Assembly: GCA_019416455.1 (NCBI GenBank)
Contig: DXXG01000007.1
Coordinates: 248,001 to 312,000 of the forward strand
Length of the DNA stretch: 64,000 nt
Origin: Clostridiales bacterium
GTDB lineage: Bacteria > Bacillota > Clostridia > Oscillospirales > Acutalibacteraceae
Direction: 5' to 3'
Below are positions 8,249 through 16,643 of this stretch, in pieces; within the stretch, counting starts at the first letter, position 1, and every line of letters begins with the position of its first letter. Both the position numbers and the translations under genes were made by a program. Under the pieces are notes generated by a model. That model ran no database searches, was not told the origin of the DNA, and saw only the letters and a program-made list of their open reading frames with translations.

Positions 8249-8911
8249 TCAACCCAGAACAGCTTCCACCTGACGGAGCACCGCCTGATGGATCTCCTCC
8301 GCCGGAAGAGGCTGCCCGTCTTTAGCGCAGGAGATCACTTTCCAGTGGAGCTGCTCTCCGGCGTACTGGGCGCACTCTCCACAAGAGCGGAGAAATTCCA
8401 GATGACTTTCGTGGATATCCTTTTTCCCGCCGTTCCCGTGATACCGATGGAGCAGCAGTTTCTGGGACACCTCTATGGGCATGTCCAAATACAGCACCAA
8501 GTCCGGTTTAGGCAGACCCAGCTTGCCGTACTCAAAATCCTCCGTCCAGGAAAGGAATTGGTTCCATTCTTCCCGGGGCACTTTGCTCATTTGGTACACC
8601 ATATTGGAAGTGGCATACCGGTCGCAGAGTATGACGCTCCCCCGGTCGTAATCAGCTTTCCAGTCACGACTGAAGCTGGAAAACCGGTCCACCGCGTAAA
8701 ACGCGCTGGCGGCGTAGGCGTTCACCTCTTTCGGATCGGAACCGAATTCCCCGTCCAGGTACATACGCACCAGGGCGGAGGAAGGGGAACCGTAATCAGG
8801 AAAAGTCACTTGCCGCAGAGAGAATCCCCGCTTCACCAAGGCTTGAGACAAAAGCGCCGTCTGGGTGCCTTTGCCACTGCCGTCCAATCCTTCCAACACG
8901 ATCAAACTCAT
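8249..8911 (-). CDS. tmk: Thymidylate kinase
   Basis: A 220-residue P-loop kinase that phosphorylates dTMP to dTDP. The Walker A motif GLDGSGKGT is at residues 8-16, CDRYATSN (DR motif) near residue 96, and a lid-like region in the C-terminal half. It lies 61 bp after thyX, so dTMP synthesis and its phosphorylation are encoded together. It is a divergent Tmk: the substrate-binding FPDYGSPSSALVR loop fits the family. Confidence 0.93.
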   Translation of the reverse strand: MSLIVLEGLDGSGKGTQTALLSQALVKRGFSLRQVTFPDYGSPSSALVRMYLDGEFGSDPKEVNAYAASAFYAVDRFSSFSRDWKADYDRGSVILCDRYATSNMVYQMSKVPREEWNQFLSWTEDFEYGKLGLPKPDLVLYLDMPIEVSQKLLLHRYHGNGGKKDIHESHLEFLRSCGECAQYAGEQLHWKVISCAKDGQPLPAEEIHQAVLRQVEAVLG

Positions 8912-8972
8912 GGTTTTCCGCTCCTTCCTCCCGCTGTCCTCTCCTTATAGTATGGGACAGACAACGGCTTCC

Positions 8973-9731
8973 TTACAGCGCAGCGAATTTTTTCCGTACT
9001 TCATCCATTTTTCCGCAGGACATCTTCCCCTCGGGGCAAGCTCCCCGCAGACAAGGAGGACCTGCCTTCTCAAACAGGTGGGGCGCTACGGCCCGTACCT
9101 CCCGCAGCATCTGGGTGGCAAGCTCCCGGATCTCCCACTGGGCCCGGCTGCAGCACCGCAGAGAGAAGAAATTCAAAAGGCTTCTGGCGTTCATGGTGCA
9201 GAGCATCTTGGTGGCGCAGGCGTTGGGCAAAACGAACCGGGCATCCTCGATCGCCCGTTTCTCCGCCTTCCGTTCAGCGGATTTTTCCGTCTCTCCCGCC
9301 GCCAGCAGCTCTTGCTTATGCTGTTCTTTCAGCAGGTCTGTCAGCCGCTGGTAGTGAGCGGCGTCCTCCTCCATGGCCCGGAGGAATTCCTCCTTGGCCT
9401 GGGGGATTTTCTCGATCTCCGGAGGCACCACAAACTGGAAACCGTCCTCTTTTACGTAACGCTGGCTCTGGACGCTGAAGGAGGCGATCCGGTGCCGGGT
9501 GATCTGCGCCAGCAGCGACCGTGATACTCCCTCGATGCCGAAGGTAAAGCTGGCGTGCTCGATAGGGCTCTCGTGGCCGATGGATTGGAGCATTTCCAGG
9601 AAAGAAGCGGTCTTTTCCTCGGTCAGTCCCTCGTATACCGTGTCGATGTCCGCGGCGGCGTAGCACAGCTTCGCGGCGCCTGCCACTGTTTTTTCCGGTT
9701 CCGGCGTATAGGCCAGCAGCTTTACCTGCAT
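8973..9731 (-). CDS. thyX: Flavin-dependent thymidylate synthase
   Basis: A 252-residue ThyX that makes dTMP from dUMP with FAD, NADPH and methylene-THF. The signature RHR plus Ser (RHRIASFSVQS, residues 79-89) is intact and the C-terminal Cys-rich tail (GPPCLRGACPEGK) is that of clostridial members. The ATG at 9731 follows AAAGGATGATC; a longer frame runs into the promoter region and is not used. First gene of the run that continues through tmk to the U32 gene. Confidence 0.96.
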   Translation of the reverse strand: MQVKLLAYTPEPEKTVAGAAKLCYAAADIDTVYEGLTEEKTASFLEMLQSIGHESPIEHASFTFGIEGVSRSLLAQITRHRIASFSVQSQRYVKEDGFQFVVPPEIEKIPQAKEEFLRAMEEDAAHYQRLTDLLKEQHKQELLAAGETEKSAERKAEKRAIEDARFVLPNACATKMLCTMNARSLLNFFSLRCCSRAQWEIRELATQMLREVRAVAPHLFEKAGPPCLRGACPEGKMSCGKMDEVRKKFAAL

Positions 9732-9773
9732 AGGGATCATCCTTTCCAGACAAGAGTTCTCATAATCTAAAAT

Positions 9774-9802
9774 ATTATACCAAATTCCAAGCCGCTCCAC
9801 AA
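9774..9802 (-). promoter_or_regulatory. SigA promoter of the thyX-tmk operon
   Basis: Minus-strand TTGTGG (9802-9797), 17 bp, TATAAT (9779-9774), about 40 nt before the thyX ATG. The -10 element is perfect and the -35 is 4 of 6. Confidence 0.7.
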
Positions 9803-9821
9803 GGCTTTTATTTCCACCCCT

Positions 9822-9852
9822 AAAAAAGAAAGCCCCGGATCCCCGGAGCTTT
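9822..9852 (-). terminator. Terminator after the solute-binding lipoprotein gene
   Basis: Minus-strand AAAGCTCCGG (9852-9843) pairs with CCGGGGCTTT (9838-9829), followed by C and six T (9827-9822). It isolates the lipoprotein gene from thyX. Confidence 0.9.
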
Positions 9853-9863
9853 CCCCATAAAAT

Positions 9864-11261
9864 TTATTCTGTTTCCTCGGTCCACAATTCGCCTTCGTCG
9901 GCCCTGGCTTCGCTCCAATAGCTGTCCAGTTCCTCCAAAAGCTCCTGCTGGCTGGTCTCTCCCGAAAGGAACTGCCGCAGCAGGTCGTTGGCCTGATCCC
10001 GGTAGCCCTCATAGGCCTGATACATCACCGGTTCCTGGGCGTAGAAATACCAATCCGCCCGGCGGACCATCAGCAGATTCACTGCCAGATCGCTCTCCTC
10101 CAAAGACAGCTCCATATCCGCGGCAGTGGTATGGATGGGTACCGTGCCGCTGACCTTGGACAGATGGGTGTTGTTATCCCCGTTAGAGAGGAAGGTGAGA
10201 AAATGCACCGCGTTGCCCACATTCTCCGCAGAGGCCGCTACACCGAAGCCGGTGAAATCCAGCCCGGTAATGGCCACGCCCGCGATTCCTCTGGGATAAG
10301 CGGCAGCGTCCCACGTGCCCTCCTCCATAGAGGAGGAGATCTTCTCCATCTGGTCCTGGCCCGCCAGGAGCATGATGGACTTCCCCTCAATGAAAGCGTC
10401 TACCGCCTCTTCTTCGGTCCAGGTGAGAGACTCTTCCGACACACAGCTTTCCACGACGGTGGTGAACTGCTCTGCGGCTGTGGCGGCCTGTTCCAGCGTA
10501 AACACCGTGTCATGATCTTCCACCGCGGAGAAATACCCAGCCGCCGGGTCTTCCAAACGACCCAAGTTCACGCCGCTCCACACCATGGAGTCGAACATGT
10601 CCACCAAATGATCCTTCCCGCCGAACACCAGACCTGCCGCTCCTTTGTCCTGGAGCTTTTCCACCGTGGAGGGAAGGTCCTCCCAAACCCGGCAGTAGGC
10701 CAGGCCGCTCTCTTTGCCTTCGTTATATTCCTCAAACCAGTCACTGCGATAGTAAAGCAGATCCTGGTTCAGCGTGGCCGGCAGCAGGTAGGAACGATCC
10801 TTTCCCAAAGAGGACACCACATACTTTGCTGATTCCGTCAAGTGGGAAAGTTCGTCCCAATTCTCCAGATAGGGCGCCAGATCTACCAGCAGCCCCTTGT
10901 CCACACAGTCAAATTGCTCCTGGTTGGAAAGCTCCACCAGATCGGCCTCTCCCTTTTCCAGAAGTGCCTGGGCTTCTTCCCCGTTTTCCACCGTGATGAT
11001 CTCGATTTGAGTCTGGGGGAAATCCGCCTCATATTTTTCAGCGATCTCCTTGAGCGCCTGGGTGCGTTCTTCATTGACAAAAATTTCCGCCACCACCAGC
11101 TCGGTATCGCTGCGGTCATTTTTCAAGTCGTAGGGACTGGAAACGGTCTCTTCGCTTAAGGAGGAATCCTCCTGAGGTGCGCAAGCCGCCAAAGTCCCCA
11201 CCATCAGCAGAGCCGCTCCCAACAGAGCAGCGCCTTTTTTCCAGCTATATTTCACAGGCAT
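9864..11261 (-). CDS. ABC-type extracellular solute-binding lipoprotein
   Basis: A 465-residue lipoprotein of the bacterial solute-binding protein family 1 (sugar/oligosaccharide type). The signal peptide ends in the lipobox LAAC, placing the lipidated cysteine at residue 27. The rest has the periplasmic-binding layout, with an N-terminal ELVVAEIFVNEERTQALKEI strand-helix and later FTGFGVAASAENV and KVSGTVPIHT segments typical of the family. No permease or ATPase gene is next to it: it has its own promoter and terminator. It may serve a transporter encoded elsewhere or act as a sensor or substrate scavenger. Confidence 0.88.
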   Translation of the reverse strand: MPVKYSWKKGAALLGAALLMVGTLAACAPQEDSSLSEETVSSPYDLKNDRSDTELVVAEIFVNEERTQALKEIAEKYEADFPQTQIEIITVENGEEAQALLEKGEADLVELSNQEQFDCVDKGLLVDLAPYLENWDELSHLTESAKYVVSSLGKDRSYLLPATLNQDLLYYRSDWFEEYNEGKESGLAYCRVWEDLPSTVEKLQDKGAAGLVFGGKDHLVDMFDSMVWSGVNLGRLEDPAAGYFSAVEDHDTVFTLEQAATAAEQFTTVVESCVSEESLTWTEEEAVDAFIEGKSIMLLAGQDQMEKISSSMEEGTWDAAAYPRGIAGVAITGLDFTGFGVAASAENVGNAVHFLTFLSNGDNNTHLSKVSGTVPIHTTAADMELSLEESDLAVNLLMVRRADWYFYAQEPVMYQAYEGYRDQANDLLRQFLSGETSQQELLEELDSYWSEARADEGELWTEETE

Positions 11262-11293
11262 CGCCTTCCTTTCGTCGTAAAGTCGATGCTCCT

Positions 11294-11322
11294 ATTATAG
11301 CTTTCCCTTCGACAAAATACAA
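11294..11322 (-). promoter_or_regulatory. Putative SigA promoter of the solute-binding gene
   Basis: Minus-strand TATAAT (11299-11294) with a weak -35 TTGTAT (11322-11317) 17 bp upstream. It is about 30 nt before the ATG. Confidence 0.6.
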
Positions 11323-11340
11323 GGAAAAACGACCCTAACC

Positions 11341-11370
11341 AAAAAACGGCCCCCGAAGGAGCCGTTTTTT
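11341..11370 (-). terminator. Bidirectional terminator after the nitroreductase gene
   Basis: A nearly perfect inverted repeat (AAAAAACGGCCCC / GGAGCCGTTTTTT) with a 4-nt loop and T runs on both strands. On the minus strand it ends the nitroreductase transcript. Confidence 0.92.
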
Positions 11371-11383
11371 CACAACAGAAACA

Positions 11384-11905
11384 TTAGACTTTTTTCACGT
11401 AATCGGGCTTCCGATCCTTGGGCTGGGGCAGGGGTCCGGCAGCATATCCCAGAGCGATGGAACCTACGCCCCGAAGATTCTCCGGAAGGCCCCATTCCTT
11501 CAAGAGCGCTTTGCCCTCCGGAAGCTCAAACATCTCCCGCTCGCCGTGGATCCAGCAGGAAGCAAGTCCGATGGCGTGAGCGGCGTTCATCATGTTGCAC
11601 AGCACGCAGGAGCCGTCCTCCACACAGGTGTTCCGCTCCGGATCCGCCAGTACCAGCACAATGGTGGGCGCCCCGTAATAGGGATCCCCCGTGCCGCCCC
11701 GGGCCAGCTTGTTCAACTCCATCACCGATTGCCGGGTCTTAGGATCCTGCACCGCCACCATCACCGGGGACTGTTTCCCCTGTCCGGTGGGGGCCCAGGT
11801 GCCCGCTTCCACTACGGCATCCAGCTCTTCCGCAGTGATCTGATCCGGCTTGTAAGCCCGGACGCTGCGGCGTGTTTTCAGCAATTCCAGCAGGTTGTTT
11901 TCCAT
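11384..11905 (-). CDS. Nitroreductase family protein
   Basis: A 173-residue FMN-dependent oxidoreductase of the nitroreductase fold. The N-terminal LLKTRRSVRAYKPDQI carries the FMN-phosphate binding arginines, and GSCVLCNMMNAAHAIGLASC is the conserved helix near the flavin. The natural substrate is unknown: quinones, nitroaromatics or enoates are possible. The ATG at 11905 follows AAAGGAG. It is followed by a strong terminator and preceded by the transglutaminase gene, 63 bp away. Confidence 0.92.
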   Translation of the reverse strand: MENNLLELLKTRRSVRAYKPDQITAEELDAVVEAGTWAPTGQGKQSPVMVAVQDPKTRQSVMELNKLARGGTGDPYYGAPTIVLVLADPERNTCVEDGSCVLCNMMNAAHAIGLASCWIHGEREMFELPEGKALLKEWGLPENLRGVGSIALGYAAGPLPQPKDRKPDYVKKV

Positions 11906-11968
11906 AAGGCAAAGCTCCTTTCCCCTGTTTTGAAGGGTTTATCCACTCCTGTATTTTACCACGTCAGT

Positions 11969-14437
11969 TCAGGAAAGCGCAAGGTCCCCCAAACCCTTTA
12001 TCAGACGAAGCAGCAGGGCCGCCGTGCCCACGTTATAGCCGCAGCAGCCGTAAAGGCCCTCGCCTTCCCGGTTGGCCAGCACTGCCAGAGGCAGCTGGTC
12101 CGGATCCAGATACAGCCGACGTGCCATGGGAGAGGCGCTGGCGGCGAAGTCAGCAGTCAAGATCTGGGCCCAAGGCAGGACCTTCAAGGCTTTTTGCAAA
12201 GTGCCGTCCGCCATACAGGACAGATCCGGCAATACCAAACACAGGGGCACACCCGTTTTTTCTAGCTCACCGGCAGCCTCCCGCAGCTCGTTGAGCAGGT
12301 GCTCCGTAGGCTCACGGCCTACCTCCAAAAAGCACAGCACCGTCAGAGAGGAGCTTTCTAGCAGTTCCTTCCCGGAGACCGCACTCCCTTGCCGGTCTGT
12401 CAGGGAGAACCCCGGCAGGGGGCAGCGTTCCAGCAGATCCTGCACGTCTCCCTCTCGGAAGGAAAGAGCAAGCTCTCGCGGCTCGCCTTCCTTCAAAGAG
12501 AAGGTCTCCCACCGGGCCAGCTGATTTCCTCCAGGCATGCGGCTGACGGTCCAAAGCCGGTACTCTCCCGGAGCAAGGGAAAGCTCTCGGGTCTCCCCCG
12601 CCTCCACATTCCCGGTGGAGAGAACTTGGAACCCTTCCGGTCCCCGGCGGGACAGGGTATAGTTCTGCTCTGCCAGGCCAGGCTGACCATGGGGAGCGGA
12701 CAACGTCAGTTTCCCGGTGAGTTTCTCCCCCCACAGGGGCGCGAAGCTCTGGCCATCCCATACCTGGGGCACACCGTCCACCAGTTTTGCGGGGATCCCC
12801 AAAGCCCGGCAGGCGGCGCAGTACAATATGACTCGTCCCAGCTGGGTCCCCGCTCCCGCTTGGAGCATCCCTTCAGGGGTACCCCACAGAACCGAGTAGC
12901 AATTTCCATCCAGGGCCGCGTGCTCCTCCACCCACTGCCACAGCTGAGCAGGATCTTTTCGGAAAACTTCTCGCTGCTGGGAGGTGACCCCTTCTTCCAA
13001 CGCTCTATGCCAAGGCGTGAGCACTTCCAGGCCGATCCGGGGCGAGAGAAGTCCCTCCTGGAACACTTCCGACGGAAATTCTTTCTCCCAAGCGAAGGGC
13101 GCCAAAGCATCTTCTCGCAGTTGGGGAGAAATATCTCCTTCCCGGTCCTTTTCCGTGAGAGAATCCCACACCCGGCCTAAGTTACCCTGAGGCGGAGCCG
13201 GACGCTGAGCTTCACGCTTGCGGCGCTTCTCCTCACGAAGGGCAACGGCGTGGTCCAGGCAAGCCCGGCGCGCTTCCTCCTGGGCAGGAGACAAAGCAGG
13301 TACAGTGAGTCCCGCATCCTCAGGCGCTAACATGTCCCCTTCTCCAGCAGGTTCTAATGGGCTGCCCAAAACCACGGTGACTTCCCGATCCTCCATCGCC
13401 AGGAGCGTTTCTCCCAGGGAGTCCGATTCGCCTTCCAGCCAGGCCGTCACCAAAATGCTGCCCTTTCCCAGCCGCAGAGTCACGTTACCAGCGTCATCTG
13501 CCCGACGGCGGGCAAATTCCCGGGGAGCGGCCATGTTCATCACGGCAAGGGACACCCACGCCCCCGAAGCAGGAGAGCCATCCTGCTTTACTACATGGAG
13601 GGAAAGTTCCTTCACTGTTCCATAACGGGCAGTCAGGTTCTCCACTGCCACCCCTTCCTGACAGTCCAGGTCCATCGGGTCTGTGTCCGGGAACAAGAAG
13701 GCGGTCTCTTCACGGCTGCCCTGGACAAAACTCCTGGTGTGGACCATGACCGCTCGAGCAGAGGCATGGGTAAACCAGCCCCGGTCCAGCACAGGCTCCG
13801 GCTCACAGGCTCCCAGATACCGCCAGGTCTGTCCGTCAAAGGCTTCCACCCAAGCGTGGTTGTCGTCGCAGTGGGACCACCAGGGGGCATACACCTGCCG
13901 GGCGGCGATACCCACACTGCGCAGGGCTGTCACCAAGAAAGTGGACTCCTCCCCACACCGGCCAAAACCACGGGTGAACACCTGCAACGCCGAAGCGGTC
14001 CTGCCATCGGTGGAGCGGTAGGTGGCTTCCTCTGCGCACCAGCGGTTCACTTCCAGGATAGCTTCCGGCAGAGAAAGACCAGAAAGTCTTGGGGCGATCC
14101 TCTCATAAAACAGGCCCCGGCAATCCTCCAGCTCCTCGGTATTGATCCGAGGGTAGGCCACGGTCCGGAGGAACAGGTGCTCCGGCAGAGCAGCGCACCA
14201 GGGGAACTCTTTCCGGACCCTCAGGGCCTGGCGGGCAGTCTCCAAAAAGAGGGCGGGGTGATAATCCCCCACGTCCGTCAGGGGCAGAGTGGCGTAATAA
14301 TAGGAGAGCAAAACTTTCTCGTCCTGACCGCAGCCAGCCAAGGTATTCTCCATCTCCTCCCGGCGGCTGCCAAAGGAGCTCATCCGTTTTTTCAACTGTC
14401 TTTGGGTGTAGTCCAGAAATTCTTGGGACCAATTCAC
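11969..14437 (-). CDS. Multidomain transglutaminase-like protein
   Basis: An 822-residue protein without a signal peptide. Residues about 130-220 form a transglutaminase-like domain with Cys161 (GFGRCGEES), His194 (DDNHAWVEAF) and a GACEPEP motif where the third catalytic residue normally sits. A beta-sandwich-like segment follows (about 270-350), then a charged linker. Around 500-590 a second transglutaminase-like domain has lost its cysteine (GAGTQLGRVILYCAACRALG). The last 140 residues resemble a thioredoxin fold without a CxxC. The GTG start at 14437 overlaps the cutC stop. The order after fucosidase and cutC suggests glycan or glycopeptide use, which is inference. Confidence 0.85.
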   Translation of the reverse strand: MNWSQEFLDYTQRQLKKRMSSFGSRREEMENTLAGCGQDEKVLLSYYYATLPLTDVGDYHPALFLETARQALRVRKEFPWCAALPEHLFLRTVAYPRINTEELEDCRGLFYERIAPRLSGLSLPEAILEVNRWCAEEATYRSTDGRTASALQVFTRGFGRCGEESTFLVTALRSVGIAARQVYAPWWSHCDDNHAWVEAFDGQTWRYLGACEPEPVLDRGWFTHASARAVMVHTRSFVQGSREETAFLFPDTDPMDLDCQEGVAVENLTARYGTVKELSLHVVKQDGSPASGAWVSLAVMNMAAPREFARRRADDAGNVTLRLGKGSILVTAWLEGESDSLGETLLAMEDREVTVVLGSPLEPAGEGDMLAPEDAGLTVPALSPAQEEARRACLDHAVALREEKRRKREAQRPAPPQGNLGRVWDSLTEKDREGDISPQLREDALAPFAWEKEFPSEVFQEGLLSPRIGLEVLTPWHRALEEGVTSQQREVFRKDPAQLWQWVEEHAALDGNCYSVLWGTPEGMLQAGAGTQLGRVILYCAACRALGIPAKLVDGVPQVWDGQSFAPLWGEKLTGKLTLSAPHGQPGLAEQNYTLSRRGPEGFQVLSTGNVEAGETRELSLAPGEYRLWTVSRMPGGNQLARWETFSLKEGEPRELALSFREGDVQDLLERCPLPGFSLTDRQGSAVSGKELLESSSLTVLCFLEVGREPTEHLLNELREAAGELEKTGVPLCLVLPDLSCMADGTLQKALKVLPWAQILTADFAASASPMARRLYLDPDQLPLAVLANREGEGLYGCCGYNVGTAALLLRLIKGLGDLALS

Positions 14438-15180
14438 TGTCGCATCAATTCCTTTCCCGCCGCACGGAGCTTTTCAGGATCCGTACGCCAGAGTGTGTAT
14501 TCACTGAAGGCAGGCAGCCCCATGCTTACCCCTTCTTTTCGGTAGGTCATAGCGCTTTCCACCACTTTTTTGCCGCTCATGTGGAAACTCCTGGCTTGGG
14601 GCAGCTCCACACGGATCCGGCGGATGGCTTCCGCGTCCACCCCCGCCCCAATGAGCAGCTCCACATCGCCCTTGTTCTCCCACAGCTCTTTCAGCAGAGG
14701 AAGTCCCTCCAGGCAGGTGTTTTTCTGGCCGGAGGTGAGTACCGTATCCACTCCCAGCTCCCGGCACTGTTTCAAAGCCAGGAAGGGATCCCGGCACACG
14801 TCAAAGGCTCGGTGGAGAGTGAAACGCTTTCCCCTTTTATGGCAAAGCTCTACCAATTTCTCCATGCGAGGCAGGTCTAAATCCCCTTCCGGGGTGAGAA
14901 ACCCGGACACAATGGCGTCGGCTCCCCGGTCCAGCAGGGCGGCGGCGTCTTCCAGCATCATGGAAAATTCCTCTTCCGTATAGAGAAAATCTCCGAACCG
15001 GGGCCGCAGCAGAGCATGGACCGGCAGGCCCGTGGCCTTTTTCACCTGTTCCGCCAGAGACAGGGCCGGGGTAGTGCCCCCAATGATCAAATTGGCGCAG
15101 AGCTCCAACCGGGTGGCTCCTCCCTCTTTTGCTGCCAGGGCGGAGTCCAGGCTGTCTACACAGGCTTCCAACACGTACAT
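14434..15180 (-). CDS. cutC: CutC family protein
   Basis: A 248-residue TIM-barrel protein of the CutC family. The start MYVLEACVDSLDSALAAKEGGATRLELC and the LHRAFDVCRDP and LTSGQ motifs are family hallmarks. CutC was named for copper homeostasis in E. coli, but that role is disputed and the biochemical activity is not established. It begins 3 bp after the fucosidase stop and its end overlaps the transglutaminase start, so the three are clearly one operon, which favours a role in sugar metabolism here. Confidence 0.93.
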   Translation of the reverse strand: MYVLEACVDSLDSALAAKEGGATRLELCANLIIGGTTPALSLAEQVKKATGLPVHALLRPRFGDFLYTEEEFSMMLEDAAALLDRGADAIVSGFLTPEGDLDLPRMEKLVELCHKRGKRFTLHRAFDVCRDPFLALKQCRELGVDTVLTSGQKNTCLEGLPLLKELWENKGDVELLIGAGVDAEAIRRIRVELPQARSFHMSGKKVVESAMTYRKEGVSMGLPAFSEYTLWRTDPEKLRAAGKELMRQ

Positions 15181-15183
15181 GGC

Positions 15184-16503
15184 TTACTCCTTTAACGTCA
15201 CTTCCAGCACCGTGTCCACGGGATCGGGCAGTACAGGGTCCTCGCCCAGATCAGCGAACACAATGTCCGGATAATTATTGCTGGTCCACATATTGGCCAG
15301 GGGCGCTTCCGCTCCCGTGGCAAGGTACCGCACATAGTCCACCTGCTCCTTTTTCAGTCCGGGCAGGGGCATGGGGCCCACAGTGTTCTCGTACAGGTGA
15401 TAATACAGCTTATTGCCCTTTCGGGTGATCCGGCCGTTGTCGGGCTTGGGGATCCCCGCCTTGCCGCAGCCATAGATACTCTGGCTGTTGTCCTTCATCC
15501 AGTCGCCGATCTCCCGGAGGATCTCCAAAGACTGAGGCGGGATCTTTCCACGGGCGTCGGGGCCTACGTTCAAAAGCAGGTTGCCCCCCTTGGAGACGCA
15601 CTCCACCAGCTTTTTGATCAGCATGGAGGCAGGCTTGTAGAAATGATCCTTGGCGCAGTAGCCCCAGTTGTTGTTCATGGTGATGCAGGCCTCCCACACC
15701 AGGTCACGGCCCTGCTTGTCCAGAAGCCCATTGGGGGGAATGATCTGCTCGGGGCTGACAAAATCCCCATGATAAGGAGTGGGATTGCCCTCCCACAGAG
15801 AGCCGAAGCCCTCGCCGCTGACTTCCAGCCTGTTGTCGATGATGATCCCCGGCTGAAGCTCCCGGACCATAGTCACCAGCTCCGTAGCCTTCCAGGTCTC
15901 TCCCCGCATGACGGCGTTCTCGTTTTCGTAGGAGAAGTCAAACCACAGGATATCCAGCTTGCCGTAGTTGGTGCACAGCTCCCGGACCTGGTTGTGCATA
16001 TAGGTAAGGTAGCGGTCAAAATCGCGGCCCTCGTTGCTGTACGCGGGATCGTCCCGCATGGGATGGTTTCTGTCGCCATAGTGGGGATAATCCTCATGGT
16101 ACCAGTCCAGCAGAGAGAAATACAGGCCCACTTTCAGCCCCTCTCCCCGGACAGCCTCTACAAACTCCTTCACGATGTCACGGCCGAAGGGGGTGTTGGT
16201 GGATTTAAAGTCGGTGTACTGGGAATCGAACAGGCAGAAACCGTCGTGGTGCTTAGCGGTGAGGACCACGTACTTCATACCGGCGTTTTTGGCGGCCTTG
16301 GCCCACTGTTTGGGGTCGAAGTCCACCGGGTTAAACTGGTGGAAATAGGGCATGTAATCTTCTTTGGTGATCCGCTCCACGCTGCGGACCCACTCTCCCC
16401 GAGCGGGAATGGCGTACAGTCCCCAGTGGATAAACATGCCGAAACGAGCGTCAGTGTACCAAGCCATACGCTTTTCGTAGGCTTCCCGGTCAAAGGTATA
16501 CAT
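15184..16503 (-). CDS. Alpha-L-fucosidase, GH29
   Basis: A 439-residue retaining fucosidase that removes alpha-linked L-fucose from glycans. The substrate-site signatures are FGMFIHWGLYAIPARGEW (21-38), AKHHDGFCLFDS (83-94) and LDILWFDFSYE, where Asp189 is the expected nucleophile. There is no signal peptide, so it should act inside the cell on imported oligosaccharides. The ATG at 16503 is preceded by GGGAGGAG with 6 nt spacing; the longer in-frame start runs into the likely promoter. First gene of the fucosidase-cutC-transglutaminase operon. Confidence 0.95.
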   Translation of the reverse strand: MYTFDREAYEKRMAWYTDARFGMFIHWGLYAIPARGEWVRSVERITKEDYMPYFHQFNPVDFDPKQWAKAAKNAGMKYVVLTAKHHDGFCLFDSQYTDFKSTNTPFGRDIVKEFVEAVRGEGLKVGLYFSLLDWYHEDYPHYGDRNHPMRDDPAYSNEGRDFDRYLTYMHNQVRELCTNYGKLDILWFDFSYENENAVMRGETWKATELVTMVRELQPGIIIDNRLEVSGEGFGSLWEGNPTPYHGDFVSPEQIIPPNGLLDKQGRDLVWEACITMNNNWGYCAKDHFYKPASMLIKKLVECVSKGGNLLLNVGPDARGKIPPQSLEILREIGDWMKDNSQSIYGCGKAGIPKPDNGRITRKGNKLYYHLYENTVGPMPLPGLKKEQVDYVRYLATGAEAPLANMWTSNNYPDIVFADLGEDPVLPDPVDTVLEVTLKE

Positions 16504-16584
16504 ACAAAACTCCTCCCTGGGCGGAATATCACCGCCCTGTGAATTGACAGACATACTATATCACACCAGGGCCCATAAGTAAAA

Positions 16585-16620
16585 AGTTTTGGCCAAACTT
16601 TTTTTAGTTCGACCAAAACT
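16585..16620 (-). promoter_or_regulatory. Two 15-bp palindromes upstream of the fucosidase operon
   Basis: On the plus strand AGTTTTGGCCAAACT (16585-16599) and AGTTCGACCAAAACT (16606-16620) are related imperfect palindromes whose starts are 21 bp apart, two helical turns. They lie just upstream of a weak promoter-like pair (TTACTT, 16 bp, TATAGT) before the fucosidase. They could be operators for a LacI/GntR-like regulator. The same bases also make a long inverted repeat that could terminate the acyl-CoA synthetase transcript, so the role is inferred. Confidence 0.4.
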
Positions 16621-16643
16621 TTTTTAGCCTTTTTCTGTTGTGG

